Origin: Brevinema_A sp051647535
Lineage (GTDB): Bacteria > Spirochaetota > Brevinematia > Brevinematales > Brevinemataceae
Direction of reading: 5' to 3'
NCBI GenBank assembly: GCA_051647535.1
Contig: JBOFEA010000018.1
Span: 62,001-126,000 of the forward strand
Length of the DNA: 64,000 nt
Part shown: one piece after another, positions 25,665 through 33,811 of the stretch
Layout of the letters: the number at the start of each line of letters is the position of its first letter
Numbering within the stretch: the first letter of the stretch is position 1
Notes under the pieces: model-generated
Seen by the model: only the letters and a program-made list of their open reading frames with translations
Database searches by the model: none
Told to the model about the DNA's origin: nothing
Translations under genes and position numbers: made by a program

Positions 25665-27944
25665 TTAAAGATACACAATTGTTTTTCCTCCGCCTCCTTC
25701 TTGTGGAAGAGCTAAGTGGAATGATTGAACTTCCGGAACGGTTTGCAGAAACTCATGAATAAATTTTTGAAGTATTCCGGTACCTTTTCCGTGAATAATT
25801 GAAAATTTTGTTAATCCTGCGTTGATGGCACTATAGAGAGCTTGTTCAACTGTTTTCAATGCTTCATCTGTTCTCATTCCGTGGACGTCAATACTATTTT
25901 TGGTGTTGGTAGGAAAATGTTTTACTATAATTGTGTTTGATATTGGTTGTTTTTGGGTTTCAAATATATCATTTTTATTAAGTGGAAATTTTAAAATACC
26001 TGATCGTACAATGATATTATTTTTATTGATTTCTTCAATAATAACTTTTCTATTTAAAGAAGCAGAAAATACTTCATCTCCTATTTTAATATTTTCCGCT
26101 TTAGGTCGCGAAAATGATACTGCTTCCGATTTTTTTTCGTTTAAGGTTTTTTGTATTTTTTTTAATGCTGTTCCTGACTCTTTCGGTTGTTTTTCTAGAA
26201 TTTTTTGTATGGAAGATAATTCCCGTAAGCAATGATATAATTCTATATCGGCTTGTTCCAAACCTTTTGTTTTTAATTGTTTTTCGTAAGTATTTAATTG
26301 TTCTTGTTTTTGAATCGCTTGAATACGAAACTGTTCTAGTTGGTGTTGTTTTTCTTGGATCAGCTTTTCTTTTTCGAATAGCTTTGCTTCAAACGCTTCG
26401 ATGTTTGCTAATATCTGTTCGGTTTTATTTTGATTTTCTGTAATAAATCGTTCTGCATTGTTAATAATATTAGGGCATAATCCAGATTTTGCTGCAATTT
26501 TTAATGCATAGCTTTCTCCTATCGTGTTCGGATATAGTTTAAATTGTGGCATAAGACGCTCCAAATCAAAGCCTACTGAGTATATTTGAATATAATTATT
26601 TTCAAATGCTTTAATTTTAATTTTTGGATAATGGGTTGTAATGGCAAAAAATGTTTGTTTCGCAATTAATTCGTCAATCACGGCACATCCAAGTGCTTCT
26701 CCTTCAATAGGATTAGTTGCATGAGCAATCTCATCAATTAATACTAATACCGAAGAACCACATTTGTCAAGTATATTATTAATATGTGTAATATGACCTG
26801 AAAATGTTGACAATTCATCTTCTAAATTTTGTGCATCTCCAATTTCCATTAGGATGCTGCTGAAAAACGGAAATTCTATCTCTTCAGCCGGTATCGGAAT
26901 CCCAAGCATAAATAATTCGGCACAAATTCCTAACGTTTTGAGAGCTGCACTTTTTCCTCCAGCATTGGGTCCTGAAATTACAATTCCTTTATGAGGTTGT
27001 TTGAGTGTAATTGTTATCGGTATGGTAGAGCTTCTTCCTTTTTTTATCAACAGAAAAGGATTGAATACATTTGTTAAAAGAATTTCATTATTGTTGTTGA
27101 TAGTTCCGAATTGAGCATTGTATTTTTTTGCAAAAACCGATTTTGCTGTATAAATTTCCAATTCCGAGCTTTGTTCAATAATTGATCCTATTTGTTCGTG
27201 GTATTCAGCAATGATTGTGCTCCATTGGCGTAATAAACGGTAAATTTCTTTTTGCTCTAAATCGTCAACGGTCAGCAGTTCGTTATTTAGTTCAATGACT
27301 TCTATTGGTTCAATATATGCAATTGTTCCGGAATTTGAAAATCCATGGACAATTCCTTTATTTCTATTTTTAGCATTGGTTCTTATTGGTAATACGTATC
27401 GGTCTTCTCTAAATGCGATTCTTTTTTCCGCTAAATCTTCGTTTTTTTGAATATTACTTTGGAGGAGTTTTTCTATTTGGTGTCGCAAATTTTTTTTCAT
27501 AGAACGTATTCGTTTTAACTCAGGAGATGCATTGTCACTGATTTTTCCTTCATCATCGAATGCGTGTTCCCAAATCCCAAATAATTCGCGATTATATTCT
27601 TTAGAATGTATCAAATAATATAATTTGGGAAAATCTTTTTCTACTATTTCGTATTGAGTGATTTGTTTCCATTGGGTTAAGGATTTATGTATAAAATAAA
27701 TATCCTGTACATCAAGAATGTACTCTTTAGTACTTAATAGAAGTTTATCTCTTAAATCTGGTGATTCGATAAAGTTAAAAGTTTCTATTTCACGGCAGTA
27801 TTTGTCAATTTCTCTTCCCATATCAATTATATATTGCAGTTCTTCAATAGTAGATGCGGGAGCTTGGGCTTTGATTTTGTTTATTGCGGTATCTCCGGAC
27901 AAAAGATCAAGAAAAGACTCTATAATAAAAATTTTTTCCTGCAT
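25665..27944 (-). CDS. mutS2: MutS2 endonuclease/ATPase
   Basis: A 759-residue MutS2 protein. The N-terminal coiled and clamp regions include the REDRYVLPIRTNAKNR and GIVHGFSNSGTIAYIEP segments (about residues 180-220). The ATPase has Walker A SGPNAGGKSAALKTLG (about 322-337), Walker B VLIDEIAHATNPIEG and the ITTHYPKIK His switch. The middle region (about 480-590) is a coiled coil. The C-terminal Smr nuclease domain (about 675-759) contains SIDVHGMRTDEAL and IIHGKGTGIL. MutS2 acts on branched DNA and in ribosome rescue (collision-site splitting) rather than in mismatch repair. Domain order and length are normal. Start ATG 27944 has AGAGG nearby. Confidence 0.93.
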   Translation of the reverse strand: MQEKIFIIESFLDLLSGDTAINKIKAQAPASTIEELQYIIDMGREIDKYCREIETFNFIESPDLRDKLLLSTKEYILDVQDIYFIHKSLTQWKQITQYEIVEKDFPKLYYLIHSKEYNRELFGIWEHAFDDEGKISDNASPELKRIRSMKKNLRHQIEKLLQSNIQKNEDLAEKRIAFREDRYVLPIRTNAKNRNKGIVHGFSNSGTIAYIEPIEVIELNNELLTVDDLEQKEIYRLLRQWSTIIAEYHEQIGSIIEQSSELEIYTAKSVFAKKYNAQFGTINNNNEILLTNVFNPFLLIKKGRSSTIPITITLKQPHKGIVISGPNAGGKSAALKTLGICAELFMLGIPIPAEEIEFPFFSSILMEIGDAQNLEDELSTFSGHITHINNILDKCGSSVLVLIDEIAHATNPIEGEALGCAVIDELIAKQTFFAITTHYPKIKIKAFENNYIQIYSVGFDLERLMPQFKLYPNTIGESYALKIAAKSGLCPNIINNAERFITENQNKTEQILANIEAFEAKLFEKEKLIQEKQHQLEQFRIQAIQKQEQLNTYEKQLKTKGLEQADIELYHCLRELSSIQKILEKQPKESGTALKKIQKTLNEKKSEAVSFSRPKAENIKIGDEVFSASLNRKVIIEEINKNNIIVRSGILKFPLNKNDIFETQKQPISNTIIVKHFPTNTKNSIDVHGMRTDEALKTVEQALYSAINAGLTKFSIIHGKGTGILQKFIHEFLQTVPEVQSFHLALPQEGGGGKTIVYL

Positions 27945-28050
27945 ATATAAGGCCTCTTATTTCTTATAAAGGATTTTTTTAATCAAATATTTTTCTTATT
28001 GTTCATAAAATTGTTATCTTTTAAATATAATTTAATAGGAAGGAGTTCTT

Positions 28051-28842
28051 ATGTTCAAGTTTTTTTTGGAAAGTAAAAATATTACTTTAACCCGTGTGAT
28101 GTTAGGGATCACAACATTGGTATTTGCAATTTCACTTTATATTAACTATTTTGGAGCAAAAGGAGCATTTTCTGAAAATATCACATCAATCTCTGAAATG
28201 TCGCTTAAGTATCCAACATTAATTACTCCTGAAAATTTTACTTTTAGTATTTGGGGACTTATTTTTTTATTGGCAATAGCTATATTGATTATTTTGGGGA
28301 ATACACTGTTGACCGGTCAAGATCTATCTCGATCAGAAAAATTGTTTTTAGTGTTATTTTTGATTGTATCTATTTTAAATCCTCTATGGGTTATTGTTTG
28401 GGTTCATGAAAAAATTATTCTTTCTTGGATCGTTATGTTGCTGATTTTATTAACTCTTATATGCGCTTCTGTCAACTCGCAGGAATATCATTTGATTCCT
28501 CGTTTGTTTACAAATGTTTATTTGGGTTGGATATCTGTTGCGTTTTGTATTAATACTGCTGTTGTATTGATTTCGAAAGGTATGAGTTGGAATAATCAAA
28601 TGGCAGTTTGGCTTTCTATTATTATTACATCTGTGGTGACGTTGATTTCTTGTTATGGCGTCTGTGTTAAGAAAAATTTTGCTTTTGCCACTGTTATTGT
28701 ATGGGCATTTTCTGGTATTTTATTCAAATTAACTTCGATGCCGACTCCTCCAAAAGAATTAATCATTTCCTTGTGTACTTTTAATACTATTATTCTACTT
28801 TGTATGATGTCTATTTTTGTACGAAAGTTTATTAAAAGATAG
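28051..28842 (+). CDS. TspO/MBR-like tryptophan-rich membrane protein
   Basis: A 263-residue, strongly hydrophobic protein with about seven membrane helices. After helix 1 (residues 16-33), the segment YPTLITPENFTFSIWGLIFLL (split here as YPTLITPENF and TFSIWGLIFLL) matches the PxxxxTFSIWxxIY-type pattern of TspO-related proteins. Further Trp residues occur in the helices (NPLWVIVWV, LGWISVAFC, IVWAFSGILF). It is longer than classic TspO (about 160 aa), as in the extended bacterial relatives. Ligand and function cannot be inferred; TspO proteins bind tetrapyrroles or sterol-like molecules. A strong SD (GGAAGGAG) precedes ATG 28051, and a terminator follows. Confidence 0.65.
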   Translation: MFKFFLESKNITLTRVMLGITTLVFAISLYINYFGAKGAFSENITSISEMSLKYPTLITPENFTFSIWGLIFLLAIAILIILGNTLLTGQDLSRSEKLFLVLFLIVSILNPLWVIVWVHEKIILSWIVMLLILLTLICASVNSQEYHLIPRLFTNVYLGWISVAFCINTAVVLISKGMSWNNQMAVWLSIIITSVVTLISCYGVCVKKNFAFATVIVWAFSGILFKLTSMPTPPKELIISLCTFNTIILLCMMSIFVRKFIKR

Positions 28843-28877
28843 TTTGCAGGTTAAATAATTTTTTTTGAAAAATATTA

Positions 28878-28910
28878 TAATAGCGGTACATAGTACCGCT
28901 ATTATATTTT
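28878..28910 (+). terminator. Rho-independent terminator
   Basis: TAATAGCGGTAC (28878-28889) pairs with GTACCGCTATTA (28893-28904) over a three-base loop, followed by TATTTT. It ends the TspO-like gene transcript. Confidence 0.85.
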
Positions 28911-29178
28911 GAAAGAGGTTCCGGAGGGAGATTGGTTTTGATAATTCATTCTTCTAATCTACCATCTGAAACAGGGAATTAATTTTATTTCTTATACTAT
29001 ATTTTCGTCATTTTTGAATGAATGTTAATATTTGAAGAACTTATTTTTTATTTTGAGAACAAATACTTCATATTATTGACATAATAATAAATTATAATGG
29101 CTTGTTAATGAAATTATACTGAAGAAGTATTAGTCGACAACATGCAAATAAAAAAAGTTAAGTGGAATTTTTATGTGG
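28911..29178. other. Gene-free stretch, no recognisable feature
   Basis: AT-rich sequence between the 28878 terminator and the 29179 promoter. I see no ORF with a start and SD, no tRNA and no recognisable structured RNA. A short open frame at 28902-28982 (GSGGRLVLIIHSSNLPSETG) has no start codon of its own. It may be a decayed gene remnant; nothing more can be supported. Confidence 0.5.
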
Positions 29179-29207
29179 TTGAAAGGGAAAGCAAATAATC
29201 TTATAAT
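29179..29207 (+). promoter_or_regulatory. Strong promoter facing a micro-ORF
   Basis: TTGAAA (29179-29184), an exact 17-base spacer, and consensus TATAAT (29202-29207). The predicted start is near 29214. The only downstream reading frame on this strand is the 8-codon ORF at 29248. Confidence 0.6.
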
Positions 29208-29247
29208 AAAGTAAGTAAAATATTATTATAATCAGGAGAGTTATACA

Positions 29248-29274
29248 ATGAAAGCAATGTTAGGCAAAACATAA
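29248..29274 (+). CDS. Putative 8-codon micro-ORF (MKAMLGKT) or gene remnant
   Basis: ATG at 29248 follows a good SD (AGGAG at 29234-29238, nine-base spacing) and reads eight codons (Met-Lys-Ala-Met-Leu-Gly-Lys-Thr) to a TAA. It lies about 35 bases downstream of a near-consensus promoter. It could be a true very small gene, a leader peptide without its structural gene, or the 5' remnant of a deleted gene. Downstream sequence runs straight into the 3' end of the convergent chemoreceptor gene with no other ORF. Confidence 0.35.
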   Translation: MKAMLGKT

Positions 29275-29298
29275 AATATATTCAAATATCAACTGAAA

Positions 29299-31377
29299 TT
29301 ATGGATCAGTCTTCTGAACTGATTCTGTGTTATCAGATATTGAAGGAGAATTTGATTTATCATCTATAATAAATATCGAAATCAAGGAATTAAGTTTTTT
29401 CTCAGAATCACTAACATTTTTTAATGATTGTTTTACAACAGAACTGATTTTTTCAACGTGTTGTATAGCATTTTGCATAAATACAACAGTTTCTGAAAGA
29501 TTATCAAAAGAGCTTTCTTGGTTGATCATACTGTTTCTAAAATCTTCAAAGAAAATAAGTAATGTTCTAACTTCATGATGAAAGTTTCTGGTAATAATGC
29601 CTTGCTGATTAGTAATAAGAGAAGCGTTTTCGGTAATGTGAACCAGCTTACTAAACTGAGTAATCATTTGGTCAATAACATTATAAGCTTCTGATACCAG
29701 CTCACTGTTTTCAGAAGCCACTTGAGTTGCAAAAATAGTAGTTTCCACAGAATCTCTAATAATATTTTGAATATCAACAAGTTTTTGAGAAATATGTTCT
29801 ACTGCTTGGCTGGATACGGTTGCCAAATTTCGGACTTCATTTGCTACAATAGCGAAACCTTTTCCTGCATCTCCGGCGTGTGCGGCTTCTATCGCTGCGT
29901 TTATTGATAAAATATTAGTTTGTTCTGCAAGATCTTGAATAATAATCAAAATTTCATCAATGTGTTCTGCTTCCTGACCGGCTTTTTGAATTTTTTGGTT
30001 AATTGAATGCATAGAGTGATTGATCTGCTGTCCTTTGTTCATAGAATCTCTGATTTGTTTCATAACCAAATTAGCTGTTGCCAAACTACGTGTACTTTGA
30101 TATCGAATTTCTTTAAAAATAGAAATAATATTTTCAATTCCAATCGTGATACTTTCAATATGACGCAGATTATCGGATGTTGATTGGTATTTTGTTTTAA
30201 TGTCGTTAATTAATTTTTCCATGCCGGTAGAAATGTTTTTAACAGAGGTTTTTATAGGTTTCAGTTCCTTAGCTTGAATTTCTCCTGCTGACTGGATGGT
30301 ATTAAAATCTGAAATAAGAATATTAATACTTCGATATGCGTCCTGAGTTGCACTTTTAAGTCTGGATACTTGTTTTTGAAATTTGTGTAGAAAATCATTA
30401 AAATATGATGTAATCAAACCAATTGTTCCTTGGGAGCTGATATTAAATCTTTCGGTTAAATCTGTAATGGAACCTTCTGAAAGCTTAGCAAACTGTGTTT
30501 TTAAAGGGTTTAGTATCCGTTGTTCTCTTTTTTGAATCAAAAATTGAAACAAACAGGTTAATCCTGTGATCGCTAAGGCTAGTGATAAAATCCAAGAAAA
30601 TTGAGCGGTGGGTGAGAATATATTTTCAGGAAGTTCTATGTATTTGAGAAAAAAGAATTTTATTCTTAGTAAAAATGATCCAAACATAAAAAAGGAAGCA
30701 ATAGCAGGAAAGTAGTCACTTAAGTTATCTAAGAAAGATATTTCGTGTTCAGTGATATTTCGAATTTTTAGTTGAATTAGAATAGGAGACATTAACAATC
30801 TACCTAATAGAATATATAAATACGTAAGAATGAACCAATAAGTAATAATAAAGATATTATCATTCCAAATAAGAGCGGAATCAAAAGAATATAATAGAAC
30901 ATTCGGTCTGGGAAGCAAAGAACCGTACAAATAGAGTTGAATAATGAGAGTTATCCAATATGTATAGTGAAATCCACCGTATAAGCATTTTTTTACTTTT
31001 TCAGGATTTTGACCTGTCTTTAAAAAATGAAATACAGGAGACAAGTAAGTCAAATAAATAATACTAAGTAGAAGATGATTGAAAAAAGTCACCAAAAAAG
31101 ATATATTATTGATTTTGATATTTGAAAAAGGAATTACTGTTTGTAAATGATAAATCAAATTAATACGTTCCATTCCAAAAGTAAGAGTTGAAAAGCTTGC
31201 AAAATAATTCCATAAAATAATGAACATACAATTTACAGGAAATATAATTAAAATTTGAACTAGAAATAGATGCTTTTTTAACTTATTTGCTAATTTTATA
31301 TTTTCGAGAAGCTGGTGTTCGGAAAATATAATTTGTTGAGGTTCTGAGTGAGTTGTTTGAGTGTTGGATGTTTTCAT
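29299..31377 (-). CDS. Methyl-accepting chemotaxis protein with multi-pass membrane domain
   Basis: A 692-residue chemoreceptor. Instead of a two-helix transmembrane and periplasmic sensor, the first 290 residues hold about six hydrophobic segments (for example LFLVQILIIFPVNCMFIILW, NHLLLSIIYLTYLSPVFHFL, IFIITYWFILTYLYILLG). A HAMP-like linker (RILNPLKTQFAKLSEGSITD) follows, then the helical signalling domain with the hairpin tip EQTNILSINAAIEAAHAGDA and GKGFAIVANEVRNLA, which binds CheA/CheW. No C-terminal CheR-docking pentapeptide is visible. It may sense signals within the membrane or cytoplasm. It is two bases downstream of a homologous receptor and co-transcribed with it. Confidence 0.85.
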   Translation of the reverse strand: MKTSNTQTTHSEPQQIIFSEHQLLENIKLANKLKKHLFLVQILIIFPVNCMFIILWNYFASFSTLTFGMERINLIYHLQTVIPFSNIKINNISFLVTFFNHLLLSIIYLTYLSPVFHFLKTGQNPEKVKKCLYGGFHYTYWITLIIQLYLYGSLLPRPNVLLYSFDSALIWNDNIFIITYWFILTYLYILLGRLLMSPILIQLKIRNITEHEISFLDNLSDYFPAIASFFMFGSFLLRIKFFFLKYIELPENIFSPTAQFSWILSLALAITGLTCLFQFLIQKREQRILNPLKTQFAKLSEGSITDLTERFNISSQGTIGLITSYFNDFLHKFQKQVSRLKSATQDAYRSINILISDFNTIQSAGEIQAKELKPIKTSVKNISTGMEKLINDIKTKYQSTSDNLRHIESITIGIENIISIFKEIRYQSTRSLATANLVMKQIRDSMNKGQQINHSMHSINQKIQKAGQEAEHIDEILIIIQDLAEQTNILSINAAIEAAHAGDAGKGFAIVANEVRNLATVSSQAVEHISQKLVDIQNIIRDSVETTIFATQVASENSELVSEAYNVIDQMITQFSKLVHITENASLITNQQGIITRNFHHEVRTLLIFFEDFRNSMINQESSFDNLSETVVFMQNAIQHVEKISSVVKQSLKNVSDSEKKLNSLISIFIIDDKSNSPSISDNTESVQKTDP

Positions 31378-31379
31378 AA

Positions 31380-33653
31380 TTACTGCTCTCTTTCCGTGTT
31401 GTTTTCTTCCAATATATGATTAATAAAATTATCTAAGCTTTGTACTTCTGGAGAAGAAACATTGGTTTGCTCTGATTTTTTATTTTGTACAAGTTCAATA
31501 TTTTCCAATGGTGTTGTATTTTGTAATAGGGGGTCGGAATTACTAATTTTTTCAAATTCTAGTATTGTATGTGTTTGATCTGTTGTTGTATGTGTTTGAT
31601 CTGTTGTTGAGTGTGTTTGATCTATCAAATCTGAGTCTTGATTAAGGGGGGATTTCTTAATTTTAAAATCAAAAAGATAATCATTATTATTTGTTAAAGA
31701 AAATTCTTGAATCACATCATAGAGTTGTTGCTCTGTTATGTTTAGTTTTTCTAAGGTAGTGTCCATATGATATAATGTACTTCTTACTGTTTTAAAATTT
31801 TCAATAATATTGTTAAAATTAAGAGACATCGTGTCGGATACAGAGCTTTCCGATTTTAATTCCTCGTAAATATTTTGAAGAAACTCTAATACGCTTAGAA
31901 CAATTGTTTTAAATTCATAAGTATTGATTCCTTGTTTGTTTGTGATGTTTCCTGCATTTCTGGTTATTTTGGTTAATTCAGCGGCTGTTGTACAAGCATT
32001 TGCCATAGAGTCTCCGAGTTGTTTACTAATTCGGGAATTTTGATTGGCAAGTTCCAAACTTTTTTGGGAAATATTAAATGAATCTTTAATTAATTCCGTA
32101 ATTGCTGATAATCGTGATGCAATTTTATCAGCAGAAGCTTGAGACATATTAGCCAGCTTACGAACTTCCTTTGCCACAAGAGCGAACCCGTTTCCGGAAG
32201 TGCCTCCATGAGCTGCTTCGATTGCTGCACTCATAGAAAGAATATTTGTTTGTTCGGATATGTTTTTGATAACTTTGAGAACTTCATCGATACCTGCAGC
32301 TTCATGTCCTGCTTGTTTAATTTTAGTTGTAATTTCTTTGATTTTTTCGTTCATCAAGATACTTTTTTTGATTGAGTTATTAACAGACTTCAGTCCAGCT
32401 TGACTGGATTTTTCACTTTGAATTTGTTCGATTTCAATTTCGGAAAATACAGAGATAATATTTTGTGTTCCTGAAATCAAGTTGTCAATATTTGTCAAAT
32501 CATTTGATAATGTGTGGTATTCTGAGTCAACCTTTTTAGCTAGTTCTTGTAGGGATTTGTTTGTGACCTGTGATGCTATATTCATTTGAGAGACTTTATT
32601 TTCTTGTTCATCTAAGGCTTCTATTAATTCTGATGTATGTTTTCTTAAAGAAGTATTATTAGATCGTAGTTCATTTGTATTATGAAAGAATTGCGACAAG
32701 GCATGAGTTAATTTGATCATAGATTTGTTATAAATAGATGTAAAGTTTCCTAATTCGTTTGGTTCATAATAGATAATTTGTTTATTCAAATAGCCGGATT
32801 GAACTAAATTTTCAAATTCTTCTTTAATATGGTTTTTAAATCGTTGATTGATTTTTTGTACAGAATAAAGTAAACAAGAACTAATTCCAACAATAATAGC
32901 AGAATTAATAAATCCCCAAGCAAGAATAGCAGAAATTTCTTTCAGATTTGATACTGATTTTTCGATTTCAGAGAGATTGATTGTTTGGATAATGATTATC
33001 ATGATAAGGAGTAACTGTATTGCCAAAAATATGTATTCTTTAAACATAAAATAAAATTTTAAATCTTCTGAATGAACATAGTAAAGTTTCAGAGAATCTT
33101 TGAGTATGTTGGTTGCTTGGAGAAATGTAAGGATTAAGTAAAATCCTATTAATATTTGCCAAAAGAACACGTAAACAAAAGATCTTAAGACATGCATTTT
33201 ACCGCTGATTGGAAATTGATTTTTGAATAAATAATATGAAATCCCCCAACTGATAAGAAGGGTAATGACAACGATAAACAATAATCCGATAGGATTTTGA
33301 ATTTTTTTATAGACTTGTTGTCTGTTATTATTGTATAAGAGATATTCTCTAATGGGATACAAAAAAACAAACAATCCTATACTTGCTAAGACAAAATAAC
33401 AAAAATAAATTGTTAAGACAGGTGCAGAAAGAATATGTTGTTTAAAGGAAATCCATATCGCATGGTATGGCAAATCTGTAGTTTTGTCAAGAGGAACAAA
33501 AAATAACTGTTGAAGTATAGTTAGAGGAAGATTGACAAATATAAAGGCAAAATACAATCTAATGAGAATTTGGTAAAAAGTCTTTTTTTTGCTAGAGATT
33601 GACTGTAAATAAGTATTTTCTGTATTTTGCACATTATCATAATTGTCAGACAT
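31380..33653 (-). CDS. Methyl-accepting chemotaxis protein with multi-pass membrane domain and DQTH repeats
   Basis: A 757-residue paralogue of the adjacent receptor, with about six hydrophobic segments in residues 25-280, a HAMP-like segment, and the tip EQTNILSMSAAIEAAHGGTS with GNGFALVAKEVRKLA. Compared with the usual hairpin, Ser replaces Asn in SMSAAIEA, and GGTSGNG is a variant of the AGExGRG turn. Beyond the signalling domain, a polar tail of about 90 residues contains three DQTH repeats encoded by 21-bp DNA repeats. I moved the start to ATG 33653, with CCGGAG eight bases upstream; the ORF's earlier ATG (33710) has no SD. Confidence 0.83.
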   Translation of the reverse strand: MSDNYDNVQNTENTYLQSISSKKKTFYQILIRLYFAFIFVNLPLTILQQLFFVPLDKTTDLPYHAIWISFKQHILSAPVLTIYFCYFVLASIGLFVFLYPIREYLLYNNNRQQVYKKIQNPIGLLFIVVITLLISWGISYYLFKNQFPISGKMHVLRSFVYVFFWQILIGFYLILTFLQATNILKDSLKLYYVHSEDLKFYFMFKEYIFLAIQLLLIMIIIIQTINLSEIEKSVSNLKEISAILAWGFINSAIIVGISSCLLYSVQKINQRFKNHIKEEFENLVQSGYLNKQIIYYEPNELGNFTSIYNKSMIKLTHALSQFFHNTNELRSNNTSLRKHTSELIEALDEQENKVSQMNIASQVTNKSLQELAKKVDSEYHTLSNDLTNIDNLISGTQNIISVFSEIEIEQIQSEKSSQAGLKSVNNSIKKSILMNEKIKEITTKIKQAGHEAAGIDEVLKVIKNISEQTNILSMSAAIEAAHGGTSGNGFALVAKEVRKLANMSQASADKIASRLSAITELIKDSFNISQKSLELANQNSRISKQLGDSMANACTTAAELTKITRNAGNITNKQGINTYEFKTIVLSVLEFLQNIYEELKSESSVSDTMSLNFNNIIENFKTVRSTLYHMDTTLEKLNITEQQLYDVIQEFSLTNNNDYLFDFKIKKSPLNQDSDLIDQTHSTTDQTHTTTDQTHTILEFEKISNSDPLLQNTTPLENIELVQNKKSEQTNVSSPEVQSLDNFINHILEENNTEREQ
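31567..31625 (-). repeat. 21-bp tandem repeats (about 2.8 units) in the receptor tail
   Basis: The two full units are identical 21-mers and the third is diverged. They encode the repeated DQTHxTT in the C-terminal tail of the upstream chemoreceptor. Copy-number change would keep the reading frame. Confidence 0.7.
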
Positions 33654-33786
33654 ATCAAAACTCCGGTATTTTTGTGTTAAAAGAATGATCATTATACTAT
33701 TATACTTCATTTTGAAAAATAAATAAAGTAATAATTCTCTTAACTTTAAAAATATCGGGTAAAAAAATGTGAAAACTATAGGGACA

Positions 33787-33811
33787 GATTTACATCATTA
33801 TAATGTAAATC
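33787..33811 (-). terminator. Hairpin at the 3' end of glgC, possible terminator
   Basis: GATTTACAT (33787-33795) pairs with ATGTAAATC (33803-33811) over a seven-base loop that includes the glgC stop codon. On the minus strand it is followed by TATAGTTTTC and later a T-rich run, not immediately by a U tract, so termination would be weak. Confidence 0.4.

Noticed and set aside
28902..28982. Open frame reading GSGGRLVLIIHSSNLPSETG
   Set aside because: It has no start codon or SD, begins within the terminator hairpin and matches nothing I recognise. At most it is a decayed remnant.
29076..29098. Apparent TTGACA and TATAAT promoter
   Set aside because: The two boxes are only 11 bases apart, far too close for sigma-70 recognition.
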